DNA from: Wurfbainia villosa
Taxonomy: Eukaryota > Streptophyta > Magnoliopsida > Zingiberales > Zingiberaceae
NCBI GenBank assembly: GCA_025175895.1
Contig: CM045996.1
Location: 108,985,179 to 109,049,178, forward strand
Length of the DNA: 64,000 bases
Direction of reading: 5' to 3'
In this document: piece after piece, positions 54,789 to 64,000 of the stretch
Layout: every line of letters begins with the position of its first letter
Numbering within the stretch: the stretch's first letter is position 1
Made by a program: the position numbers and the translations under genes
The notes under the pieces: model-generated
Told to the model about the DNA's origin: nothing
Database searches by the model: none
What the model saw: only the letters and a program-made list of their open reading frames with translations

Positions 54789-55876
54789 TTATTCCCTAGT
54801 TTTGGGGATATGGCTCGAGGAGTGTGCTCTGCCTCTCTTCTTCCTCAACCAGCTCAGATTAGCATTAATGATCACAGGATAAGTTGAGTTTTCGCCAAGA
54901 AATTCATACCTGAGTGTTGATGGAAGAGGCTTAAGTTCTACCTGTGGTGTTAGGTTGGGGTCGGAAATCTCCAGCTCTTTATCCTCAAAATCCCCTTCGA
55001 GCTTATTAAGATAAGTTTGTTCTAGTGCTCCTTCTAGTGCTATTGACTGGAAACTGTCAATCCTACAACAAACATCAAAAATAGAAGGTTGTTTAACAGC
55101 TTTTGAAAGGTTGAATTCAATTTTGTCGTTTCCAAATGCAAGTGAGAGTTTGTGGTTCTTGACATCTATCATTGCCTATGAGCCAAGAAAGGTCTCCCCA
55201 AAATGAGTGGAATGCATGGGTCTTCATCCATGTCAAGCACTACAAAATCGGCAGGAATAATAAAATTTCCCACCTGCACTGGTACATCTTCTAAGATTCC
55301 CAAAGAATATCTAATGGAGCGATCGGCTAACTGCAAGGCCATAGTAGTTAGTTTCATTTCTCCCAAATCCAATTTCTTGCATATGGAAAGAGGTATTAGA
55401 TTGACACTGGCGCCCAAATCGCAAAAAGCCTTATCAAAATTTGAGTCATTAATTATGCAAGGGATAGAAAAGCTACCTGGATCATTTAGTTTGGGAGGTA
55501 CCATGTTCTTAATTAAAGCGCTGCACTCCTCAGTAAGAGCCACTGTTACATGCTCCTCGACTTTTCTTTTATTGGTTAAGATATCCTTCAAGAACTTGGA
55601 GTAGGTAGGCATTTGTTGAAGAGCTTCTATAAAAGGTATGTTGATATATAGCTTCCTAATTACCTCAAGGAACTTACCAAATTGTTCATCCAATTTTTCC
55701 TTAATCAGCCTCTGAGGGAACGGGATAGGGGGCTTATACGTTCTTGGTTCCTTGTTCAACACGCATGTGTCGTTCGGCATAGGCTGGTCGTGTTGGCTGC
55801 TGGAATGACCCGACACGGGTGTGTCGGCTGACACGCGCTTGTGGGTATTCTCTTCCTCAGGCGTGTTAAACAACAT
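54789..55876 (-). pseudogene. A2 protease region
   Basis: 55169-55876: PPIPFPQRLIKEKLDEQFGKF, then the protease AFCDLGASVNLIPLSI (Asp-Leu-Gly-Ala in place of DTGA, usual in this lineage) and DPCIPLILGRPFLA. After a frame change 54789-55172 continues (IDVKNHKLSLAFGNDKIEF) to STYPVIINANLS, where RT would normally follow. Instead it ends after about 20 unrelated residues. Only one frameshift in over 1 kb. Confidence 0.85.
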
Positions 55877-56023
55877 GCCCTAGGTCAGGGTGTGTTGTCG
55901 GTTCCTTTGCTATTCAACCCAGGTGTGCTGCTGTCTTCTTCCAACTCTGACACGCTCGTGTCCTTTAGCACAGGGCCGCTTGTTGAGCTCTGTCTCCTTC
56001 TAAAATCCTTCCACTTCTCAAAC

Positions 56024-57312
56024 TTATGGAATTACAATGCTCTGGTTTATACAATTTCGGAAATGCGGGCGTCCTTGATGTGCAATTTGGGAAATTTGAT
56101 TTTCCAGCATTCTTGTGTGATTAGTCAAATTATCAACCTTGCCTCCCAATTGCTTGATTACCTCGGTATTAATTTGATGTTGCCGATTTGATTCTACAAT
56201 ATGCTGTCGAAATTTATCATTTATCTTCCCCTGACATGTAATAAAATTCTCCATCATCTTTTCTAAGCTCGACTTGGGTCCTGGTTGAAATCCCGAAGGT
56301 GCTTCAAAACTGTTCTATCCAGAAGAATTTTGGTTGGCTCTATACAAGAAGTTGGGATGATTCCTCCAACCGGGATTGTACGTGTTCGAATAAGGGTTTC
56401 CACCATTAGGCTTCTGATTAAAATTATTTAGCGCATCTACTTGCTCAATCCCATCTCCCGATGATGGTGCGTGTAGGATTTGGCAATTCATCGCTACATG
56501 TCCTGTTACACCACAGATCTCGCAAGTGACATTAGATGAGTTTACAGCTGATACATTAAAATGTTCGAGCTTTTGAGTTAACGCATCGACTTTTGCACTG
56601 AGTAGATCAAGGGTACTTACCTCAAACTTACTTGGCATTTTAGTTTGATATCCTCATTCTGTAGCCCATTGGTGAGAATTCATTGTCACATTCTCGATGA
56701 TCTCAAATGCTTCATCCAACGTTTTTTTTTCATAAGAGCTCCTCCTGCAGCATAATCAAGAGAAACTTTAGTAGCATACGAGATTCCATTGTAGAATGTA
56801 TGAACAATGAGCCACTTCTCCAACCCATGATGAGGGCATTGCTGTAGTAATCCCTTAAATCTTTCCCAGGCTTCAAATAATGTTTCTCCATCCTTTTGTG
56901 CAAAATTAGTGATTTGATGACGAAGACTTGCAGTTTTGCTGGGTGGAAATTACTTGTCTAAAAATCTTTGCTCCAGCTGATCCCAGGTAGTTATGCAATC
57001 TGCTGGAAGAGAGTGTAGCCAAGCTCTAGCTTTGTCCTGCAATGAGAAAGGAAACAAGCGCAATCTAATAGCATCAGCTGAGGCTCCATTCAGTTTTAAA
57101 GTTTCGCAAAATTCCAAAAATACTTCCAAGTGCAAATTTGGATCTTCAGTGAGTGCTCCTCCGAATTGATGTTGTTGGACCATGGATAGTAGAGTCGGTT
57201 TCAATTCAAAATTGTTCGCTTCAATAGGGGGTCTTCTAATACTCGATCTCAATCCCCTTGTACTAGGTGCTACATAATCCCTTAAAGGTTTATTCTCGTT
57301 CTGGTCAGCCAT
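56024..57312 (-). pseudogene. A2 gag (broken)
   Basis: Likely start ATG 57312 (MADQNENKPLRDYVAP). The capsid-like part (FELKPTLLSMVQQHQFGG, FPFSLQDKARAWLHSLP) runs to a TAA near 56950. The rest (QCPHHGLEKW, YNGI) is in the same or nearby frames to about 56650. 56315-56638 has a zinc knuckle CEICGVTGHVAMNC. 56024-56257 is a coiled-coil-like stretch (IKQLGGKVDNLTNHTRMLEN). Athila/Tat-type gag. Confidence 0.85.
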
Positions 57313-57505
57313 GTCGGAGGTCAAATTGTCTTCCTGATGTTGCTGAAATCGTCTTCTAGCAAGGAACGTTCTCTCTATCTCAGTATCAATATCAAGAATT
57401 TCCCTATTAAGTCTGTGCATGCTGTTGGTGCAATCGGCCCAGCAGTACCTTGATGGTATTTTGATGATAGATAAAACTCATGACATGGGATTGTCATGGG
57501 AAAGT

Positions 57506-57715
57506 CCAACATGGTGTTGGCATGGAAAATCCAAGCATGGAGCTTGGTGTGGGAAAGTCCAACATGGGGTTGGCATGGAAAATCCAAGCATGGAGCTTGG
57601 TGTGGAAGTCCAAGGGGGAAGCCTTGGCATGGTAAAGTCCAAAGCATTGCGAAGCCGTGCGCTTGGTGCTTGGCATGGGAAATCCAAAGCATTGCGAAGC
57701 CGTGCGCTTGGTGGT
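57506..57715 (+). repeat. Inverted-repeat array in N3 LTR
   Basis: Arms: CCAACA/TGTTGG (57506/57515), CCAAGC/GCTTGG (57531/57542), CCAAC/GTTGG (57559/57569), CCAAGC/GCTTGG (57584/57595), CCAAGG/CCTTGG (57610/57622), then two longer units CCAAAGC...GCGCTTGG. Each unit keeps self-complementarity though the arm sequence changes. Repeated at about 62198-62402. Confidence 0.9.
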
Positions 57716-58456
57716 TGGTGAGAAATGCATTACGAAGCCATGCACTTGGTGCATATGGGAAGTCTTAAGGACTTGGTAAGTTCACTAGGCTCGGGGTCCT
57801 TGAGTCGGTGAAGGATGGCATTGCGAAGCCGTGCGCTTGGTACATCCGAGGGACCGCCGGACGGGGAGTGAATGGAGTGAGCCCAAAGGGAAGCATACTT
57901 CTAGGGCATGAGATGCGAAGGATGGCATTTGGCGCGGTGCGCACATCCGGGGCGTAGGCCGAGGAAGAGAGCTTTGGTGGGGAACTCCATGAGGATAAGG
58001 TGGACTTGGCCAAGTGGCTAAGACTAGTGTCGGAGGCTCAAACTTGATGTTTGAGGTTTACCCGACGGTCGGATGCTCAAACAACTTAGTGTTTGAGATT
58101 TTGCCCGACGCCGTCGATCGGGCATAGGTGTTTGCTCGATCGGTCCAAGTCGACTAGGGTTCGACTGGTGTAAGGCTAGGGTTTTGTGCTTAGCCGATCA
58201 CATGGATCGGGCAATGATCGAAAGTCGGCAAAGCTATCGCAAAGGATGGCAATGATGATGGGAGTGTCGCGAGCACAGCGCCCGGCGACCGGGGCAACTG
58301 TCACGATCGGTGATAGGCATCATCAGTCGACTGGTAGGTGATCCGTTGGAACTTGTCCGATGTGGATTTGGCCGTTGTGAGACAACGGCTACAGGGGCAG
58401 TCGACTGGGGTCTTTTGGCAGTCGACTGCTAGGCGCGAAAATAGCTCGATGCAGGT

Positions 58457-58463
58457 TATAAAA
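58457..58463 (+). promoter_or_regulatory. N3 LTR TATA box
   Basis: TATAAAA followed by GGAGC, about 1.03 kb into the LTR and about 490 bp before its end. The S1 and N2 LTRs have the same TATAAAAGGAG-type context. Confidence 0.65.
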
Positions 58464-58947
58464 GGAGCTTGAGATGGAGGTTTTTGCTAATGGTTTTTGT
58501 GGAGCTATTGGAGGGGAATTGCTGCTACATTCTAGTCCTTCAAGAGCCAATCAAAGCAAGCAACAAGCAAAGCGATCAAAGCAATCGGTGAAAGTTTTCT
58601 TTTGTATTGTATTTGTGTATTTGCTTGTATTTCTGTATTACATTGTAATTGCTTGTGAGAGGTTTCTCCACCTCCGACGTGTTGTCGAGAAGGAGTGTTA
58701 TAGTTAGTGTCGTGCGCATAACTAGAGCTCGGTGAGCTCGCCCGTGGAGTAGGAACCATTCGGTTCCGAACCACGTATATCTTGTGTTGTGTGATTGTGT
58801 ATTGTTGTTAGTTTCATTATTATTGTTATTCCGCTGCGCTAACGACAATCGTAGACAAGCAACGCAAGAAGAACGAACGAATTACGACATCCATCGTACG
58901 AGGGCTATTCACCCCCCCTCTAGCCGGCCGTATCGATCCCCTACAAG

Positions 58948-58959
58948 TGGTATCAGAGC
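58948..58959 (+). other. N3 primer-binding site (initiator Met tRNA)
   Basis: TGGTATCAGAGC, two bases after the LTR; the match to Met tRNA continues (CAGGTT). Confidence 0.95.
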
Positions 58960-59000
58960 CAGGTTGCTCTTCAAGGACTAACCGCTGCGAGAGCACTACA

Positions 59001-60572
59001 ATGGCCGGCTTCATCCATCCACCTAAATTTGATGGAGATTTTGCTTGGTAAAGGAAACGGATGGAGATATATCTTGAAACCGATTTTGATTCTATGTTAA
59101 TTGTAGAAAATGGTTTTAAGATGCCTAGGGACAAAGAAAATAAGCCCATTGAAAAGTCAAGGTGGACTCAAGACCAAATCAAGGACTTCGAGACAAATCG
59201 CAAGGTAATCGAATTACTTAGTAATTTGATTCCTAACAACATTTGGTCTAGGTTGGGTAATTTTAGGGATGCAAAGGAATTATGGGAGAAGATAATGAAA
59301 TTTCAAGAAAACTCCCAACCGGCACAAGTAGAGGAAAATGTCGTGGAAGAATTGACACCCACATTCGAAGATGTGGATGATTTGGTGGAGACCTCCACCT
59401 CTAGCATTGAGGGGGAGGAAAGGGTTTCTACTCCGAAGAAAGATCAAGATGAAGCTTCTACCTCCGGAAGAAGTGAAGAGGCCTCCATCATCTCCCTAGG
59501 TAACTCAAGCGTTATTATTTTAAATAAAAATCACATAATATGTTTTGAGTGTAGGGAGAAAGGGCATTATAAGAGCAAATGCCCTAAATTGGCTAAGAAG
59601 AAGGCATCGACACCAAAAGTCAACACAAAGTCAAAGGATGCCGGTGTTCCCAAAATCAAGAGCAAAGAGCACATTGTGTGCTTCAAATGCAATCAAAAGG
59701 GACACTACCGAAGTCAATGCCCTAGGGGGAGGAAGAAAGGGCAAGAAGGTGCAACTCATGTAGGGGGAGCTCCTAAAGCTAACCCTAAGGTAAATTTACT
59801 TAATGCACCTTTAATTCCTAAAGTCAAAAAGCATACTAAGAATTATTTTAGTTCTCTTGCCATTATTAATGAAAAGCATGCTAAGAGAAATAATAAGGTG
59901 TACTGTCTAGGTGCCAAGTATGTTCATATAACTAAGGAAAAACCTAGGACTCAAAACACTAGATCTATTTTACCTAGGGAGTCAATTAGGAGAATTGAAG
60001 AAAACTTGGGTGTTAATCCCAAGAAATCTAGGCACATGCCTAAAAAGAAAATCATTCCTCAAAAATCTAATGAAAATTCAAAATTGAGGAAATTAGAGCT
60101 AGAAAACCAAGCCTTGAGGTTAAGGCTAGAAAAATTGGAGAAGACCCTAGAAATAATATCAAATTCGGTTAAGGGGTCAAATTCCCAAAAGTCAAGACCT
60201 AGGAAACAAGAAATGTCTAAGGGCAAGAAAGGTTTGGGTCACAAGCCTATGTCCTACCATAATGTTCCATTTAATTATGGAACCACATCTAGGTCTAGAA
60301 AAACCAAGGCTAATAGGGAAGTTATCCCTAAGTCTAGCCATGGTGTATGTTTAGTGGCCAAGGACTTAAGAAAAACCAAGAAGGCCACTAAGAAGGTCAA
60401 TGGAGGAGTCACCTCTAGAGTTGACCCAAGTAAGACCCAAAAGACTATGGTTTTAAAACCAAAAAGGGTCATTAGAAAGGTATCTAGGGAAGTTATCCCT
60501 AGGGAATACCTTGTTAACCCAAGGAGCTCCAATAGGTATTGGGTTCCTAAAAGCGTGATCGATTCACGCTAA
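59001..60572 (+). CDS. N3 gag, one early TAA
   Basis: 523-codon gag from ATG 59001 (MAGFIHPPKFDGDFAW). A TAA at 59049-59051 interrupts after Trp; the frame then stays open from 59061 to 60572. Layout: capsid-like N-terminus (LGNFRDAKELWEKIMKFQE), acidic Ser/Thr region, two intact zinc knuckles (CFECREKGHYKSKC, CFKCNQKGHYRSQC), basic segment, coiled coil (LRKLELENQALRLRLEKLEK), C-terminal SSNRYWVPKSVIDSR. Close relative of N1 and N2 gag; the WVPK end links it to S1. The single stop in an otherwise open frame suggests fairly recent activity. Confidence 0.9.
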
Positions 60573-61100
60573 ATGGGTTAGGGTGTGTCAACCCTAAGTG
60601 GATGGGTAGTTAACCTAACCATAGTAGAGTTGACACATTAGGATGTGCCAATGTGCTTGAGAAGTTAAAAATGATTTAAATTGGCACATTTAGGTCTTAG
60701 AGGTATTGGTGTGCCATTTTGGGTTTTTGGCACACTAGGGAAATGAATGGCATTAAGGCAAAATGAATTTAATTCCTAGAAATGGCAATTTAATTTTAAC
60801 ACTTAGGTATTCTATACCTTAGTATATTTTACTTGCCATGCTTTATTTTCCTTGCCATGTCATGACATCATTTTTTTTTAATTATAAAAATGTCATGATA
60901 ATGTTTAGACTTATGTTTGTATGTCATGTATGCTTAATTTTCATTCACATGCCATGACATCATGATATTGGCATATGTTTTTATCTATATCATATCTATG
61001 CATGAATTGAAATGGAGTTAAGGACTATGGCATGATTTGATGGGAATCAAATAATATTGCCTAGAAATATGCATGAGACCATTTTAAAGAACAAAAACCC

Positions 61101-61161
61101 ACATCTCACTAGATTAATTGCCTTGAATGTGTTTTTACACATCTAGATATTTGTGAGATGT
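61101..61161 (+). promoter_or_regulatory. Conserved stem-loop (N3)
   Basis: ACATCTCAC (61101-61109) and GTGAGATGT (61153-61161), 43-nt loop containing a nested GTGTTTTTACAC (61129-61140). 529 nt after the gag stop. Confidence 0.6.
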
Positions 61162-61222
61162 TTAGGAAAATGAAAATAAAGGTTTTGAAAATATTTTGAA
61201 AAACCTTGGTGAAGCCTATCTT

Positions 61223-61303
61223 GTGATAGCTATCACCATTGAATGGGATGATACAAAGAGGGCTCTTTATTGAAGCTTTTCTAAACTTTTGAACTTTGTA
61301 TCA
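61223..61303 (+). promoter_or_regulatory. Second hairpin in N3 3' region
   Basis: GTGATAGCTATCAC (61223-61236) is a perfect palindrome. TGATACAAAG (61249-61258) and CTTTGTATCA (61294-61303) form a perfect 10-bp stem. Confidence 0.5.
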
Positions 61304-62114
61304 ATTTCCTAATTTAATGGGTAAAATAATTTTCCAACATTTTTCACCCATAGTGTTTAGGATAAGTAATATGCATATGAAATTTCACAATTTTTAAACT
61401 TATGTATATTTACTTATGGATTTCGAAAATCCATTTCTGAAATGCTGAAAAATACAAATCGATTATCGATCGATGGATTGGCGATCGGTGATGAAATGAT
61501 AATGGTGATTTACGATTTGGACTACCCATCTTGTTGGTTAGGCCCATGTTCAGCTAGGTTAAGGTCCCCTAACCACTCCTAACCCTAGGATATGCTTGGG
61601 AGAGCATTAGAGAGGGTGGAAATCCATTGGATATGGATTAGGAGTTGGGTTGAGGGTGAGTATCAATTTTAAGGTGGATGTGAGTTCATTGTTGAACTTT
61701 GCCTTAATTTTGTTTGGTTTAATGTTCCTATTGGCTTAGGGACTCTCCAAGGACATTGTTGGTGCAATGGTCAAGGGGGAGCAAGCCTCTAGGGGGAGAT
61801 ATCCATCATGGGAAGATGGATGTGTATTTCCTCATGGGAGGAAAATTGGGTTGCCTCTCTTTAAGTGATATGGGATCACTAAAAAGATTGTAGGCATGTG
61901 TTCCTCCAAGGGAGAGATTGTAAGATCTCATTGGGATATGAGACATTCATACCCTTGGGGAGGACCTTTTTGATGTAATGTCAAAAAGGGGGAGAAGTTA
62001 CCAAGTTACCAATTAGGGTTCGTTAGAATTCTCATTGGGATATGAGAATTGCCAATATGGGAGAATTGGTAGACTTGAGATGGTAGTTTTGTCAATCATA
62101 AAAAAGGGGGAGAT

Positions 62115-62878
62115 TGTTGGTGCAATCGGCCCAGCAGTACCTTGATGGTATTTTGATGATAGACAAAACTCATGACATGGGATTGTCATGGGAAAGTCCA
62201 ACATGGTGTTGGCATGGAAAATCCAAGCATGGAGCTTGGTGTGGGAAAGTCCAACATGGGGTTGGCATGGAAAATCCAAGCATGGAGCTTGGTGTGGAAG
62301 TCCAAGGGGGAAGCCTTGGCATGGTAAAGTCCAAAGCATTGCGAAGTCGTGCGCTTGGTGCTTGGCATGGGAAATCCAAAGCATTGCGAAGCCGTGCGCT
62401 TGGTGCTTGGTGAGAAATGCATTGCGAAGCCATGCGCTTGGTGCATATGGGAAGTCTTAAGGACTTGGTAAGTTCACTAGGCTCGGGGTCCTTGAGTCGG
62501 TGAAGGATGGCATTGCGAAGTCGTGTGCTTGGTGCATCCGAGGGACCGCCGGACGGGGAGTAAATGGAGTGAGCCCAAAGGGAAGCATACTTCTGGGGCA
62601 TGAGACGCGAAGGATGGCGTTGCGAAGCCGTGCGCTTGGCGCATCCGAGGGACGTAGGCCGAGGGAAGAGAGCTTTGGTGGGGAACTCCATGAGGGATAA
62701 GGTGGACTTGGCCAAGTGGCTAAGACTGAGTGTCGGAGGCTCAAACTTGATGTTTGAGGGTTTACCCGACGATTGGATGCTCAAACAACTTGGTGTTTGA
62801 GGTTTTGCCCGACGTCAGTCGACTGGCATAGGTGCCGGTTCGACTGGTCCAAGTCGACTAGGATTCGACTGGTGTAAG
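62115..62878 (+). repeat. N3 3' LTR, first part
   Basis: Follows the 5' LTR to 62878 (GGTGTAAG), then breaks at TGTTGGG of L1. The remaining half would lie beyond the window. Confidence 0.9.
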
Positions 62879-64000
62879 TGTTGGGTTTCCGGCACCGCGG
62901 CATGTGTGTGTTCGATCATGTTTCGTAAACATGAGCACAGCGGAAGCAATTAAAAATAATAAATCTATATTTATTACAACACACACAACACACGCATGCT
63001 ATTACAACAAGTGTAGACATAACCGTAAATTAAAATTTGCAATAAAAGGAAATTAAACTACGTTATACCTTCCGTATGACGTGTAGCGGGAACGGCATCA
63101 ACCGGAACGATCCTCGTAAGAATCGTCTCTATCCGTATCCACACCGAGCTCCTCGGGATGACTTCGCTAAGTCACGAGCTTAGTCTTCGTACGGGTTACT
63201 AGCCTCGTGTTGAAGACGACGTGATCGAGAGATGATCACGATCCGAATCCAAATTCGGATCCTAAAACGAGTTCTCAAAACTCGCTTCTCCGGAGAGGTA
63301 TTCGTCAACCGTTTGGCAGAATCGCCGTCCTCCACCTCAGAGGATTACGGAGATCAAATCCCGATAAGTTAGCGCTGTCGGAGCACTAACCGTCGTCAAG
63401 CGGCGCTCCGGCGAAGGAGGAGAAGCTGTCAGAAAACTGGACAGCTTGGTGGAGAAAGTAGGCGCCGGCCAAAAACAAGGAGAAAAAGCCCACCTTGATG
63501 CGAACCTATAGGAGATCACGGAGGGTCGCGGAGGTTCACCGGCTGGAGCTTGGGCGCCGGCAAGGGTCTTGGGCGGTGGCACAAAGCTGGGCGGCGCTTG
63601 TAGTTAGGCGCCGAAATCACCAACAAGGGTGGCGGCAACTAGGTTGGCGGCCAAAATAGATTAGATTTAGGGTTAGGGTTTAAGCCCTATTTTATAGAGA
63701 ACTAATTCTCTTAATGGTTAATGGATCATATCCATAAAGCCTGTTAACCCGCTCCATTAAGATAAGTTAAAATAAACCAAACCATGATGGTTTATTTTAA
63801 GTTAAAACGAACCGAACCAACCTTTGGTTCATTCGTTTAATATAAACCAAACCCTTTGGTTTATTCTTATCCATTGGATTAGAACCAAACCATTTTGGTC
63901 CATCCATTATGTCTTCATAAGACACGGCCCATCCACGCTTCCATTGCGACTGAAACAATTTCATGCTCGCTTTATGTTTGGTCCAACCAAACATAGTTTC
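62879..64000 (-). mobile_element. L1: LTR of another element, continuing past the window
   Basis: Starts TGTTGGGTTTCCGG. On the minus strand it ends ...GGAAACCCAACA with TTCCGCTG at 62938-62945, the layout of a copia LTR 3' end. It contains GGCGCC/GGCGG-rich leader-like sequence (63440-63660), a TATAAAA on the minus strand near 63690, and AACCAAACC repeats (63775-63890). No coding; family not resolved. Confidence 0.55.

Larger units (their letters stand above)
52319..57422 (-). mobile_element. A2: Athila-like gypsy with gag and protease but no RT or integrase
   Basis: Minus strand. 3' LTR 52319-53615 (starts TGATGTGTGTAAATC), polypurine tract AGGACTAGGGGATTT at 53616-53630, 1.1 kb non-coding, protease block 54789-55876, gag to 57312. 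The gag start region is cut by N3 at 57423. The protease frame passes directly into non-coding sequence where RT should begin. So this is an internally deleted derivative; its 5' LTR is beyond the window. Confidence 0.8.
57423..58945 (+). repeat. N3 5' LTR
   Basis: 1523 bp, TGTTGGTGCAATCGG...CCCCTACA. CATGACA...TGTCATG at 57479-57497, inverted-repeat array 57506-57627 with longer units to about 57720, TATAAAA at 58457-58463, TTCCGCTG at 58829-58836. Nearly identical to 62115-62878 over the overlap, apart from a small deletion near 57925. Confidence 0.95.
60573..62114 (+). other. N3 3' non-coding region
   Basis: No coding. Shared blocks with N1 in the same order: TGCCAACC/GGCACA words, CATGACATCATGAT, the stem-loop 61101-61161, the TGATACAAAG hairpin, ATGGGTAAAATAATTTT, then GGCTTAGGGACT and AAGGGGGAG tracts at 61775, 61792 and 61982. 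Confidence 0.75.
57423..62878 (+). mobile_element. N3: gag-only SIRE-like element, 3' LTR interrupted by L1
   Basis: Plus strand, inserted in A2 gag. 5' LTR 57423-58945, primer site 58948-58959, gag 59001-60572, 1.5 kb non-coding, polypurine tract AAAAAAGGGGGAGAT ending at 62114, and 3' LTR from 62115, interrupted at 62878. Gag to 3' LTR is fully in the window and has no pol, making N3 the clearest gag-only case. The N1 accessory gene is absent. Confidence 0.9.

Overview
This is plant nuclear DNA made almost entirely of nested LTR retrotransposons. No intact host gene was found. The coding remnants are plant-type Ty1-copia and Ty3-gypsy proteins, and the primer-binding sites mostly match plant initiator Met tRNA. 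The very large LTRs, telo-box/G-box leader and style of families suggest a large-genome flowering plant, perhaps a monocot, but the species cannot be fixed from the window. Nearly every reading frame is broken by stops or frameshifts; some of these may be assembly indels.

Left half (1-34193). A short unassigned flank with a possible host exon (258-413) is cut by the start of an LTR (415-1599). Into that sits G1, a minus-strand chromovirus-type gypsy element (3' LTR 1600-4736, internal 4737-9508, partial 5' LTR 9509-20572). Its 5' LTR was hit by C1, a structurally complete minus-strand copia element (10517-19369, TSD GGGCA). At 20573 G1 gives way to C2, a 5'-truncated plus-strand copia of C1's family (20573-34193). 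C2 is split in its reverse transcriptase by S1, a complete SIRE-like copia (23148-31746, TSD GATAC).

Right half (34194-64000). A Tat-like gypsy remnant (34194-35032, perhaps continuing at 45305) carries N1, a complete 10.3 kb element (35033-45299, TSD TCTTC). N1 encodes a SIRE-type gag but no pol. It also contains a decayed second gene with an apparent intron and plant-type leader (39415-40659), and a nested minus-strand solo LTR (42712-43787, TSD TTTTG). Then follow a plus-strand Athila-like 3' end and LTR (about 45830-47104) and a chain of nested insertions: N4 (minus, gag-only, 47105-49366), cut by N2 (plus, gag-only, 49367-52318), cut by A2 (minus Athila-like gag-protease element without RT or integrase, 52319-57422), cut by N3 (plus, gag-only, 57423-62878), cut by L1 (minus LTR, 62879 to the window end).

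The most interesting content is the set of gag-only elements N1-N4. They retain SIRE-like gag, and where the sites are present they have Met-tRNA primer sites and polypurine tracts, but no protease, integrase or RT lies between gag and the 3' LTR of N1, N3 or N4. They share with the pol-bearing S1 a stem-loop (ACATCTCAC...GTGAGATGT) downstream of gag. N1-N3 also carry, near the LTR start, arrays of short inverted repeats whose two arms change together. This looks like a non-autonomous retrotransposon system using an autonomous SIRE-like partner, with shared cis-acting RNA structures. The mobilisation link is inference; the structures are directly visible.
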